Shown here piece after piece: positions 1 to 4,950 of a stretch of DNA of 5,171 nt; position 1 is the stretch's first letter, and each line of letters begins with the position of its first letter. The notes beneath the pieces were generated by a model, which was given only the letters and a program-made list of their open reading frames with translations, was not told the DNA's origin and searched no databases. Location of the stretch: NCBI GenBank assembly GCA_018812505.1, contig JAHJDK010000005.1, forward strand, positions 1-5,171. Reading direction: 5' to 3'. The stretch comes from Nanobdellota archaeon (lineage in GTDB: Archaea > Nanobdellota > Nanobdellia > Woesearchaeales > GCA-2686295). Both the position numbers and the translations under genes were made by a program.

Positions 1-100
1 ATTTTGATTACTTCAAAAACTTTTGTTTTTGTTTGTTTCAAAATTTTTTCACCTTTTTAAATTTTGATTACTTCAAAAACTTTTGTTTTTGTTTGTTTCA
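1..100. repeat. Pair of identical 40-bp direct repeats, period 60
   Basis: Bases 1-40 and 61-100 are identical over all 40 positions and are separated by a 20-base unrelated AT-rich spacer (41-60). Each copy contains a perfect 7-bp inverted repeat, CAAAAAC-TTTT-GTTTTTG, at 14-31 and 74-91. The copy at position 1 touches the window edge, so more copies may lie to the left. All three minus-strand frames contain stops within the unit, and the one continuous plus frame gives only a phenylalanine-rich low-complexity string, so I regard it as non-coding. It lies just downstream of the lipoprotein gene that ends at 134. It could be a small tandem array, a transcript 3' end, or a place where assembly broke. 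No known element is recognised. Confidence 0.85.
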
Positions 101-125
101 TATTCTTCTTATGGTTAGACGTGTT

Positions 126-137
126 ATAAATATTTAT
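126..137. repeat. 12-bp AT palindrome at the lipoprotein stop codon
   Basis: ATAAATATTTAT is a perfect palindrome that overlaps the TAA stop (134-136) of the minus-strand lipoprotein gene. It may be chance in AT-rich DNA or part of a transcript 3' end. No function is claimed. Confidence 0.3.
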
Positions 138-583
138 CGCAGTTTTTTCAGGCAGGCTTGGTATTTTTCAACTTTTAAGTCGTGTCCTTTGTCGTATCCT
201 TCTATTATGTTTGCTTCTTCAAGGTATTTTTCTGTTAGGTTTGTTACATATTCTATTGTTGGCTCGTATCTCTGGTCTTCTTTATTGTAGGTTTCTGTTT
301 CTTTGTTGCCTTTTTGATATGTGTTTTTTGTTATTTTTCTTTGTGTTATATCAATTCTTATTTCTGTTTGTCCTTTGTTCAGGCCGTATGTTTCGCTGAA
401 GAATAAGTAGTTGCCTTTTTTTGCGATATAGTTTTGTACAGGTATTAATTCTTTGTTTGATATCTTTGAGTTGTCAAAGTCGTATCTTGAGCTACAAGCA
501 GCAGGTATGTTGTTGATGTTTAATGACCTGCATCCTAGCAGTACAAGTATTGTTATTATTAATAATAATAATAATTTCTTCAT
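134..583 (-). CDS. Small predicted lipoprotein, function unknown
   Basis: This 149-residue protein starts with two lysines and a run of leucine and isoleucine (residues 4-16), followed by the lipobox LLGC with the lipidation cysteine at residue 18. It is therefore predicted to be exported and anchored to the outer face of the membrane by a lipid. The mature part is polar and mixed in charge, with a Lys/Glu-rich middle (about 80-110), a probable amphipathic helix near 115-130, and two further cysteines at 30 and 144 that could form a disulfide. I recognise no family. The start ATG overlaps the TGA of the upstream membrane-protein gene (ATGA, 580-583). No good ribosome binding site of its own is visible, so translational coupling is likely. 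The signal peptide and overlap support the start; the function is open. Confidence 0.8.
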   Translation of the reverse strand: MKKLLLLLIITILVLLGCRSLNINNIPAACSSRYDFDNSKISNKELIPVQNYIAKKGNYLFFSETYGLNKGQTEIRIDITQRKITKNTYQKGNKETETYNKEDQRYEPTIEYVTNLTEKYLEEANIIEGYDKGHDLKVEKYQACLKKLR

Positions 584-798
584 TGGTGTTCAACCTTGAT
601 TATCTCCTGTATGACTTTAACCATTGATAGTATGCATAGTATCATCACTAAGACATCTTCACCATCATAGCTTAGTCCTGTTCCGAAGATTGGCACTCCT
701 CTTTTCAGGTCTACAAGTGCTAGAACGAATATTAGTGCAAATAAGATTAGTAGTACCATTAATCCCATTAAAAGCTTTTTCTTGTAGACTTTTAACAT
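580..798 (-). CDS. Small two-helix membrane protein
   Basis: This 72-residue protein has a basic N-terminus (K3, K6-K8), a strongly hydrophobic segment at about 9-29, a polar loop at about 30-46 with basic and acidic residues, and a second hydrophobic segment at about 47-63. This predicts two transmembrane helices joined by a short loop. No family is recognised. It is the first gene of a two-gene minus-strand unit, and its TGA overlaps the ATG of the lipoprotein gene. The pair may act together at the membrane, which is inference from the coupling. A TATA-like box at 822-831 lies about 28 bases before the ATG, with no Shine-Dalgarno sequence between, which fits a leaderless or nearly leaderless mRNA. 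Confidence 0.65.
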   Translation of the reverse strand: MLKVYKKKLLMGLMVLLILFALIFVLALVDLKRGVPIFGTGLSYDGEDVLVMILCILSMVKVIQEIIKVEHQ

Positions 799-821
799 CT
801 TGTTTGTGGTGAATTAGATTG

Positions 822-831
822 TATTTTTAAA
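822..831 (-). promoter_or_regulatory. TATA box for the membrane protein/lipoprotein unit
   Basis: Read on the minus strand the box is TTTAAAAATA, centred about 28 bases before the ATG at 798. Archaeal transcription usually starts about 25 bases after the TATA centre, so the predicted start falls at or next to the ATG. Confidence 0.5.
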
Positions 832-854
832 GGTTTACTTGATTGGGTAAAACC

Positions 855-863
855 TATTTAAAC
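855..863 (+). promoter_or_regulatory. TATA box for the thymidylate-kinase-like gene
   Basis: TATTTAAAC is centred about 25 bases before the ATG at 884, and no ribosome binding site lies between. This is the classic spacing of an archaeal leaderless transcript. It is back to back with the minus-strand box at 822-831, so 799-883 is a compact divergent promoter region. Confidence 0.55.
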
Positions 864-883
864 TACTGGATAGTAATTATTTT

Positions 884-1438
884 ATGGTTTATGCTTTTTA
901 TGATTTTGAAGGAGTTGATTTTGCTGGTAAAACAACTTTGGCAATGCTTTTGGCAGATAGTATTGGTGGCGAATATATCCATTGTCCAATGGTGGAATTA
1001 ACCGACAAACAAAAAGAATTAATCAATAGCATGTCTCTTGATGATAGATTTAATTTTTATATTAATGAAAATTCTAGAGTGAGTAAACATGTTGAAACTA
1101 CGCGTTAGTTTAGACCTGTTGTTGTGGATGGATATATTTTCAGGACTGTTGCAACTCACAGCGTTTACATGGATAAAGAGCTTTCAGTTCCTGATGGGAT
1201 AATACTTCCTGACAAGATAATCTATCTTCATGCTGAAGATGAAGAACTTAAAAGAAGAATTGAAATGAATAAAACAACAAAGTTTACTTCTGTTTATGAT
1301 AAGATTGGGTTATATAAAAAAACTCATGATGAATATCAGAGATTGTTTAGTGACCTGCCTAATGTGTTGTCAATAGATTCGACAGATACTGTGGTGCAGA
1401 CAACGTTTAATGTTATAAAGCATGAACTTGGAGTTTAA
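884..1438 (+). pseudogene. tmk: Thymidylate-kinase-like gene interrupted by one in-frame TAG
   Basis: Thymidylate kinase transfers phosphate from ATP to dTMP. The first 74 codons carry a P-loop (GVDFAGKT, G10 to T17) in the setting FEGVDFAGKTT typical of this family, and an arginine (R65, ENSRV) where the family has its substrate-binding Arg. Codon 75 is TAG (1106-1108). The same frame then continues without shift into VVVDGYIFRTVATHS, which matches the DR(Y/F) strand-helix region, then DKIIYLHAEDEELKRRI and a basic lid-like stretch. It ends with TAA at codon 185, giving 184 codons, slightly short of the usual 200 or so. The Arg of the DRY motif is Gly here (D82-G83-Y84). Stop plus lost Arg suggest decay, but the rest of both halves looks intact. 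Alternatives are amber readthrough, restart at GTG 1124 giving two chains, or a sequencing error. A TATA box 25 bases upstream supports the ATG. Confidence 0.7.
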
Positions 1439-1446
1439 CCGATAGA

Positions 1447-1452
1447 TTTATC
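1447..1452 (+). promoter_or_regulatory. Weak TATA-like box before the CYTH gene
   Basis: TTTATC is centred about 27 bases before the ATG at 1477, the spacing used by the other genes here. A GGAG at 1460-1463 is 13 bases from the ATG, too far for a good Shine-Dalgarno. The gene could equally be read from the upstream kinase transcript, since only 38 bases separate them. Confidence 0.25.
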
Positions 1453-1476
1453 AAGTTTTGGAGACTTTTTTATTTT

Positions 1477-2007
1477 ATGAATACTGAGTTTGAAGTAAAG
1501 ATTCTTGATGTGGATGTTGTTAAGATAAGGTCTAAACTTAATTCTTTAGGTGCTGTTAAGGTTGGAGAAAAAAATATGAGGAGGTATATTTACTTATTTG
1601 ATTCTGCTAATAAAAATAAGTGGTTAAGACTTAGAGACGAGGGTGGTAAGGTTACTTTAACTATTAAGCACTTTCAGAAGGATGATATTGCAGGCACGAA
1701 AGAACTTGAAGTAGGGGTTGGGAGTTTTGAAAAAACTTTTGAAGTCTTGTTTGAAATGGGCCTTAAACCAGAATTGTATCAGGAGAATAAAAGAGAGAGT
1801 TACAAGCTTGGAGATGTTGAAGTTGAGATTGACACTTGGCCTAAGATACCTGCTTATCTTGAAGTTGAAGGAAAATCAAAGGAAGATGTTGAAAGGATTG
1901 TTAAGCTCTTAGGTTTTGAAATGTCGCAGACAACCTCTTTAGATGGTGAAGGTGTTTATCAGCATTATGGCTTGGATTTGAATGAGTTTAAGGAGCTTAG
2001 GTTTTAG
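1477..2007 (+). CDS. cyaB: CYTH-domain protein, CyaB (class IV adenylate cyclase) family
   Basis: This 176-residue protein matches the size of single-domain CYTH proteins, which fold as a beta-barrel tunnel that binds triphosphates and divalent metal. The signature ExExK is present as E4-F5-E6-V7-K8. Further expected charged residues are seen in order: R51 and R53 in WLRLRD, K64 in LTIKH, E76 and E78 in KELEV, R106, E115/E117/D119 in VEVEIDTWP, and E129/E131 with K133 in YLEVEGKSK. These would line the tunnel. The order is that of CyaB-like proteins in archaea, which are often annotated as adenylate cyclase although triphosphatase activity is also known in the superfamily, so the reaction is not settled. 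The gene ends TAG TAA (2005-2010), two stops in a row. It follows the kinase-like gene by 38 bases on the same strand. Confidence 0.9.
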   Translation: MNTEFEVKILDVDVVKIRSKLNSLGAVKVGEKNMRRYIYLFDSANKNKWLRLRDEGGKVTLTIKHFQKDDIAGTKELEVGVGSFEKTFEVLFEMGLKPELYQENKRESYKLGDVEVEIDTWPKIPAYLEVEGKSKEDVERIVKLLGFEMSQTTSLDGEGVYQHYGLDLNEFKELRF

Positions 2008-2011
2008 TAAA

Positions 2012-2020
2012 TTTTATATA
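2012..2020 (+). promoter_or_regulatory. Consensus archaeal TATA box for the 375-residue lipoprotein
   Basis: TTTATATA (2013-2020) is the archaeal box A consensus. The expected start, about 25 bases on, is near 2041-2043, leaving a leader of about 10 bases. That leader begins with GTGGTGGT, which includes GGTG and can act as a weak ribosome binding site before the two ATG codons at 2052 and 2055. Confidence 0.65.
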
Positions 2021-2051
2021 CTTATTAATTAATGATTTCTGTGGTGGTATT

Positions 2052-3179
2052 ATGATGAAAAGATTATTTACGGTTTTATTGGTTGTTTTGTTGTTGTTTG
2101 TTTCTTGCTCTTCAGATGTTGAGGAAGATGTTGTTGAGGATGGATTAGTTAATGAAACTGTTCAGGACATAGTCCAAGAGTCTGTTGACGGATTGGTTGA
2201 TGAACCTGTTGAAGAATTGCAGGAACCAGAAACAGTGGTTGTTATACAATCGGAAGAGCCTAATGTGAAAATTGATTATGATAAGTCTGACTTGTTAATC
2301 GAGAAGGGTGTTGGAAGTTATGATTTTGATGATAGTACAGTTTTAGACAAAGATTTTGAAGGCTACAAATTTAAGGCTTATGAAGCTCATTATTCTTTCG
2401 CCGGAACAAAAGCAGTTGCATCTATATTGTTTGCAAGCAATAAAGCTGTTGATAAATACAATTTGTTGACAACTCTTTTGAAGTCTGAGAAGATTGTTTT
2501 TTTGAATCAATCAGAAGTTAGTTTTTTATCTTCAAGTGTTTATTTTAATCCTTACGACAATATTTACATGTGGTTTTCAAAAGATAAACTAGTTTTAATA
2601 CAATACTCTGTAGGAACTGATTTGTTAGATGAATACTTGGATGATTTTCCTGTGTCTGAGTTGCGAGGTTTGTACTCTCAGGAGTTTACTTTAAATCTTG
2701 AGGAGGACAAGGGTGTTACTTTTTATTTTAAAGATGAAGAGTATTACTTTGAGTTGTTAAATGTGGATTCTGCCAATGATGAATTTAAATTAATGGTTAA
2801 TAATGAGAAAGGTAGCTTTGCAGATGAAGGAACTTTTGTAATAGCAAACCTTTTGATTGAGGTTGATGAAGTTGATTTTAATAAAAATGAGATTAAACTT
2901 ATTGTCAAAAGAGACGTTTCAGCGAGAACTTCTTTTGACCTCGGATTAAATGAGCTGGTTCGTTTTGAGATGAGTGGCAAGATCCATGATTTAAAAGTGT
3001 TGAATGTTAACGAGAATGATTATAGTGTGGATGTTGCTGTTAATGGTCAGACAAAAGAGTTTGAAGTAGGAGACATAAAGAAGCTAAGTGGATTGGAGAT
3101 TGAACTGCAGGATTTGTTGATAAACACTCTTGGAGACACAAAAGTGACTGCTTCTTTTGAGGTTTGGTCTGTTGATTAA
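2052..3179 (+). CDS. Surface lipoprotein with acidic linker and two copies of a beta-rich domain
   Basis: The 375-residue protein starts with a lipoprotein signal: K3-R4, a hydrophobic core at 5-17, and the cysteine at 19 in FVSC. Residues 22-70 form an acidic linker rich in Glu, Asp and Val, probably an extended stalk outside the membrane. Residues about 75-205 form a mixed alpha/beta region that I do not recognise. Residues about 211-287 and 295-371 are two divergent copies of one module: each opens F-x-L-x-L, has an aromatic strand, an L-N-V turn (235-238 and 316-319), and closes with a strand containing IE(V/L)(D/Q). This suggests an extracellular binding or structural role. The first of two adjacent ATG codons is chosen by default; starting at the second removes one residue. 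The stop overlaps the convergent ATP-grasp-like gene by four bases. No enzyme motif is seen. Confidence 0.85.
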   Translation: MMKRLFTVLLVVLLLFVSCSSDVEEDVVEDGLVNETVQDIVQESVDGLVDEPVEELQEPETVVVIQSEEPNVKIDYDKSDLLIEKGVGSYDFDDSTVLDKDFEGYKFKAYEAHYSFAGTKAVASILFASNKAVDKYNLLTTLLKSEKIVFLNQSEVSFLSSSVYFNPYDNIYMWFSKDKLVLIQYSVGTDLLDEYLDDFPVSELRGLYSQEFTLNLEEDKGVTFYFKDEEYYFELLNVDSANDEFKLMVNNEKGSFADEGTFVIANLLIEVDEVDFNKNEIKLIVKRDVSARTSFDLGLNELVRFEMSGKIHDLKVLNVNENDYSVDVAVNGQTKEFEVGDIKKLSGLEIELQDLLINTLGDTKVTASFEVWSVD

Positions 3180-4555
3180 TTTTTTTTGAATTCTTCCTCT
3201 AATAAATATTGGTTGATATAATCTAGTTTTAAACAAGACAATTTTTCAATGTATTTTTCGAAGTTCTCAAGTATGGGTATTAGGTATTCTGATACTTTTA
3301 TTTCTAATTCATCATCTGCCCGTTCGAAGAAAGTCCTGACATTTTTATGAGTCATATTAATAGTCTCATCTTTTTGGTATGGTTGTTCTGGAAATCTATG
3401 CATGACTGTTATTGTCTCGCCATTCAGTATTTGAGCTCTGATTGTTCCTTGATGTAGCACACCTGTTTTTTGTGAAAGAACAGGTTTTGGGTTTATGTAT
3501 TCCTGTAATATATAAGATCCTATCGCTGCAACAGGATAATCTCTCAGTTTTTCAGCGTTGACAAAGTACCATTCCAAAGCGTTTTTTTTGGAGTCTTTTT
3601 TTGTATATTTAAATCCTTTTGTTGTGGCTTCCATTATTCTCTCTCTGATTTCTGGAAGTTCTCTTTCAAGGTTCTTTTCAGATAGTATCAGCTTATCAAC
3701 GTCTTTTTTGGTGAGAAATGAATGATCTACACCATGATGTGCGAATAATGGTTTTGTTACTGCCACAATATTTTCTTTGGATAGTGTTTCGGCAAATTCT
3801 TTTAGTTGACTATAAGAGCTTAAACCCATTCCCAGATATGTTTGTCTTGGTATTATTTGTTTGCTCATAATTCCTTCTACAAACTGAAGAAACAAGTTAG
3901 GAATCCATTTTGGTGTTGTAGTGTTTAAAACGTAATGTGCTTGGACTGAGTTTAGTACAGGAAAAAGTATTTTTTCAGGTTCTCCTTTCCAGAAAAAATT
4001 TGTTTTCGGATGTGTTGCAAAGTCGTGACCCCAATTCACCAATAAGCCAACATCTTCAAAAGAGATTGTTTCTGTAACACTACTCCAATCTTTTATATTC
4101 CAATGATTAAAAACAATTCCTTCTTTGTTGTACATCAATAATTCGCCGATTCTGAAGTCTATTTCTTTCATTTTTGCAGCTTTGTTAAATAGTTGTATCT
4201 CTTTTTTGAATAAACCGTTTTTATTATTTTTTAAGGATTCATAGTAATTCTTTAACTTTTCAGTCCAACCCAAATTTGCAACTCCTTCTGGTAGTGAGTT
4301 TAAAAAATTGTTTACAGAATCTGGAAGTATAAAAGGCATGTTTGGAGTGTTTGAAAATATGTACAAGATTGGTTTATCATCTTGTCGAATATCTGTTAAT
4401 TTGTCCATAAATCTGTAAATCCTTTCTAGTCTTGGATGATAACCTGCTTTTTCAGAGAAACTAACTGCGTCGCTTAAGCCATGTATGTCTATTATTCTGA
4501 AAGAGTCATCTTCAGTGAGTATTAAATCAATTCCATAGTAATTCTTTGAAGTCAT
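3176..4555 (-). CDS. ATP-grasp-like ligase with apparently permuted motif order
   Basis: This 459-residue soluble protein has no signal peptide. The ATP-grasp fold joins a carboxylate to an amine or thiol through an acyl-phosphate. From the middle on the motifs run in the usual order: a pre-grasp region (about 150-230, with VNWGHDFATHP and a Pro-rich stretch near 212-220), the nucleotide lysine K268 in VTKPLFAHHGVD, the hinge YILQEYI (348-354), and IRAQILNGE then MHRFP (372-389, R373 and R387). The metal-binding strand pair that normally follows, of the type GID...(D/E)IN, is instead at the N-terminus: GIDLIL (8-13) and IIDIHGLSD (21-29). The C-terminal 50 residues are mostly helical. This order recalls circularly permuted ATP-grasp enzymes. 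The substrate is unknown. A TATA box 26 bases before the ATG supports the start and a leaderless mRNA. Confidence 0.7.
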   Translation of the reverse strand: MTSKNYYGIDLILTEDDSFRIIDIHGLSDAVSFSEKAGYHPRLERIYRFMDKLTDIRQDDKPILYIFSNTPNMPFILPDSVNNFLNSLPEGVANLGWTEKLKNYYESLKNNKNGLFKKEIQLFNKAAKMKEIDFRIGELLMYNKEGIVFNHWNIKDWSSVTETISFEDVGLLVNWGHDFATHPKTNFFWKGEPEKILFPVLNSVQAHYVLNTTTPKWIPNLFLQFVEGIMSKQIIPRQTYLGMGLSSYSQLKEFAETLSKENIVAVTKPLFAHHGVDHSFLTKKDVDKLILSEKNLERELPEIRERIMEATTKGFKYTKKDSKKNALEWYFVNAEKLRDYPVAAIGSYILQEYINPKPVLSQKTGVLHQGTIRAQILNGETITVMHRFPEQPYQKDETINMTHKNVRTFFERADDELEIKVSEYLIPILENFEKYIEKLSCLKLDYINQYLLEEEFKKN

Positions 4556-4577
4556 TAATTATGGGAATTTATCCAGA

Positions 4578-4585
4578 AATATAAA
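4578..4585 (-). promoter_or_regulatory. TATA box for the ATP-grasp-like gene
   Basis: On the minus strand this reads TTTATATT, centred about 26 bases before the ATG at 4555, with no ribosome binding site between. It lies 38 bases after the tRNA terminator, so the gene probably has its own transcription start at the ATG. Confidence 0.6.
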
Positions 4586-4622
4586 TGTTTATAAGAAAAT
4601 GTTCTGGTGAAGTTTTTGATTG

Positions 4623-4629
4623 AAAAAAA
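4623..4629 (-). terminator. Oligo-T terminator of the tRNA gene
   Basis: Seven T residues on the minus strand follow the discriminator base A73 directly. T-runs are the usual archaeal termination signal. The lack of any base between the tRNA end and the T-run also shows that CCA is not encoded. Confidence 0.65.
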
Positions 4630-4643
4630 TGCGAGGGATGGGA

Positions 4644-4805
4644 CTTTCACCAGCGACGGTCATTTCCGTCGACACCATTGTGCTCCCTTTCGGTCGCGAC
4701 GACTTTGTCGTCAGGTGTGATTTCGATTCTTGACAACAATATTTTTTTGTGGGACTTCGACAAAGTCGAATGTCGCACTTCGTTGTCAACGGGCGAAACC
4801 GTTGT
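4644..4805 (-). other. Intron 3 of tRNA-Leu: 162 nt in the T-loop (59/60), highly structured
   Basis: Exon bases 54-57 (UUCA) pair with UGAA at 4649-4646. The 5' bulge is AA|A, the 3' bulge is AG|U, and the T-stem GUGGG/CCCAU serves as the outer helix, so removal restores a seven-base T-loop. There is no clear inner helix, making the motif a relaxed BHB. Inside I see five hairpins: 4787-4804 (6 bp); 4749-4778 (about 12 bp, one bulge, one mismatch); 4698-4712 (6 bp, AAA loop); 4682-4697 (GAAA tetraloop over tandem G-A mismatches); and 4654-4671 (6 bp). Two long-range helices also appear: 4782-4789 with 4730-4737 (8 bp) and 4714-4718 with 4672-4676 (5 bp). By hand count it is about 49% GC, well above the flanks. 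No open frame of note. Confidence 0.85.
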
Positions 4806-4837
4806 TTTGAACCCACGGACCCACTAAGGGACAGGAT

Positions 4838-4888
4838 TTCTAACGATAAAGTTACACACGCTCAATACGTGCATGTCCTTTTTATGGG
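4838..4888 (-). other. Intron 2 of tRNA-Leu: 51 nt at the canonical 37/38 site
   Basis: The intron follows G37 and precedes A38. The central helix pairs exon CUUA (32-35) with intron UUAG near the 3' end, with one U-U mismatch. The 3' bulge is AA|A and the 5' bulge AG|C. The inner helix pairs CCAUAAA with UUUAUCG with one C-C mismatch, and a terminal hairpin GCACG/CGUGU closes the tip. This is the common archaeal intron site, with a slightly relaxed BHB. Confidence 0.85.
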
Positions 4889-4920
4889 CTTAAGTCCTGC
4901 GCATTTGACCAGACTCTGCA

Positions 4921-4949
4921 TTGAGGAAGACCAATTTTTTTGTGTCTTG
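4921..4949 (-). other. Intron 1 of tRNA-Leu: 29 nt at 8/9, strict BHB
   Basis: The fold is textbook. The outer helix is UUGC/GCAG (leader bases -2 and -1 plus tRNA bases 1 and 2, against 10-13). The 3' bulge is AA|U, the central helix GAGG/CCUC, the 5' bulge GU|C, and the inner helix AAGAC/GUCUU closes an A-rich loop. Both bulges have exactly three bases and the central helix exactly four pairs. The central helix uses acceptor bases 3-6, so this fold and the acceptor stem exclude one another. Confidence 0.85.
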
Positions 4950-4950
4950 A

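Noticed and set aside
1..100. CRISPR array
   Set aside because: Only two repeats are seen, the 20-base spacer is shorter than the 40-base repeat, and the sequence is low-complexity AT with no cas genes nearby.
33..399. Open frames on the plus strand opposite the small lipoprotein gene
   Set aside because: They translate to phenylalanine, leucine and cysteine-rich strings typical of the reverse of an AT-rich gene, and partly cover the direct repeats.
1124..1438. Separate gene starting at GTG 1124
   Set aside because: It begins within the conserved DRY-region strand, in the same frame as the upstream half, so it is the second half of the interrupted kinase; independent restart is possible but unsupported.
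1441..1452. Operator-like inverted repeat GATA...TATC before the CYTH gene
   Set aside because: Four-base arms in AT-rich DNA are expected by chance.
4672..4718. Hammerhead ribozyme in tRNA intron 3
   Set aside because: The minus strand has CUGACGA followed later by GAAA, and an ACACC/GGUGU helix around them, which recalls the hammerhead core. However, the segment between CUGACGA and GAAA does not close as stem II, and the position before the stem I 3' strand is G, which the NUH rule forbids.
4644..4805. C/D box guide RNA inside intron 3
   Set aside because: Single CUGA and UGA-like words occur, but there is no convincing C box paired with a D box at the proper ends, and the region is dominated by hairpins.
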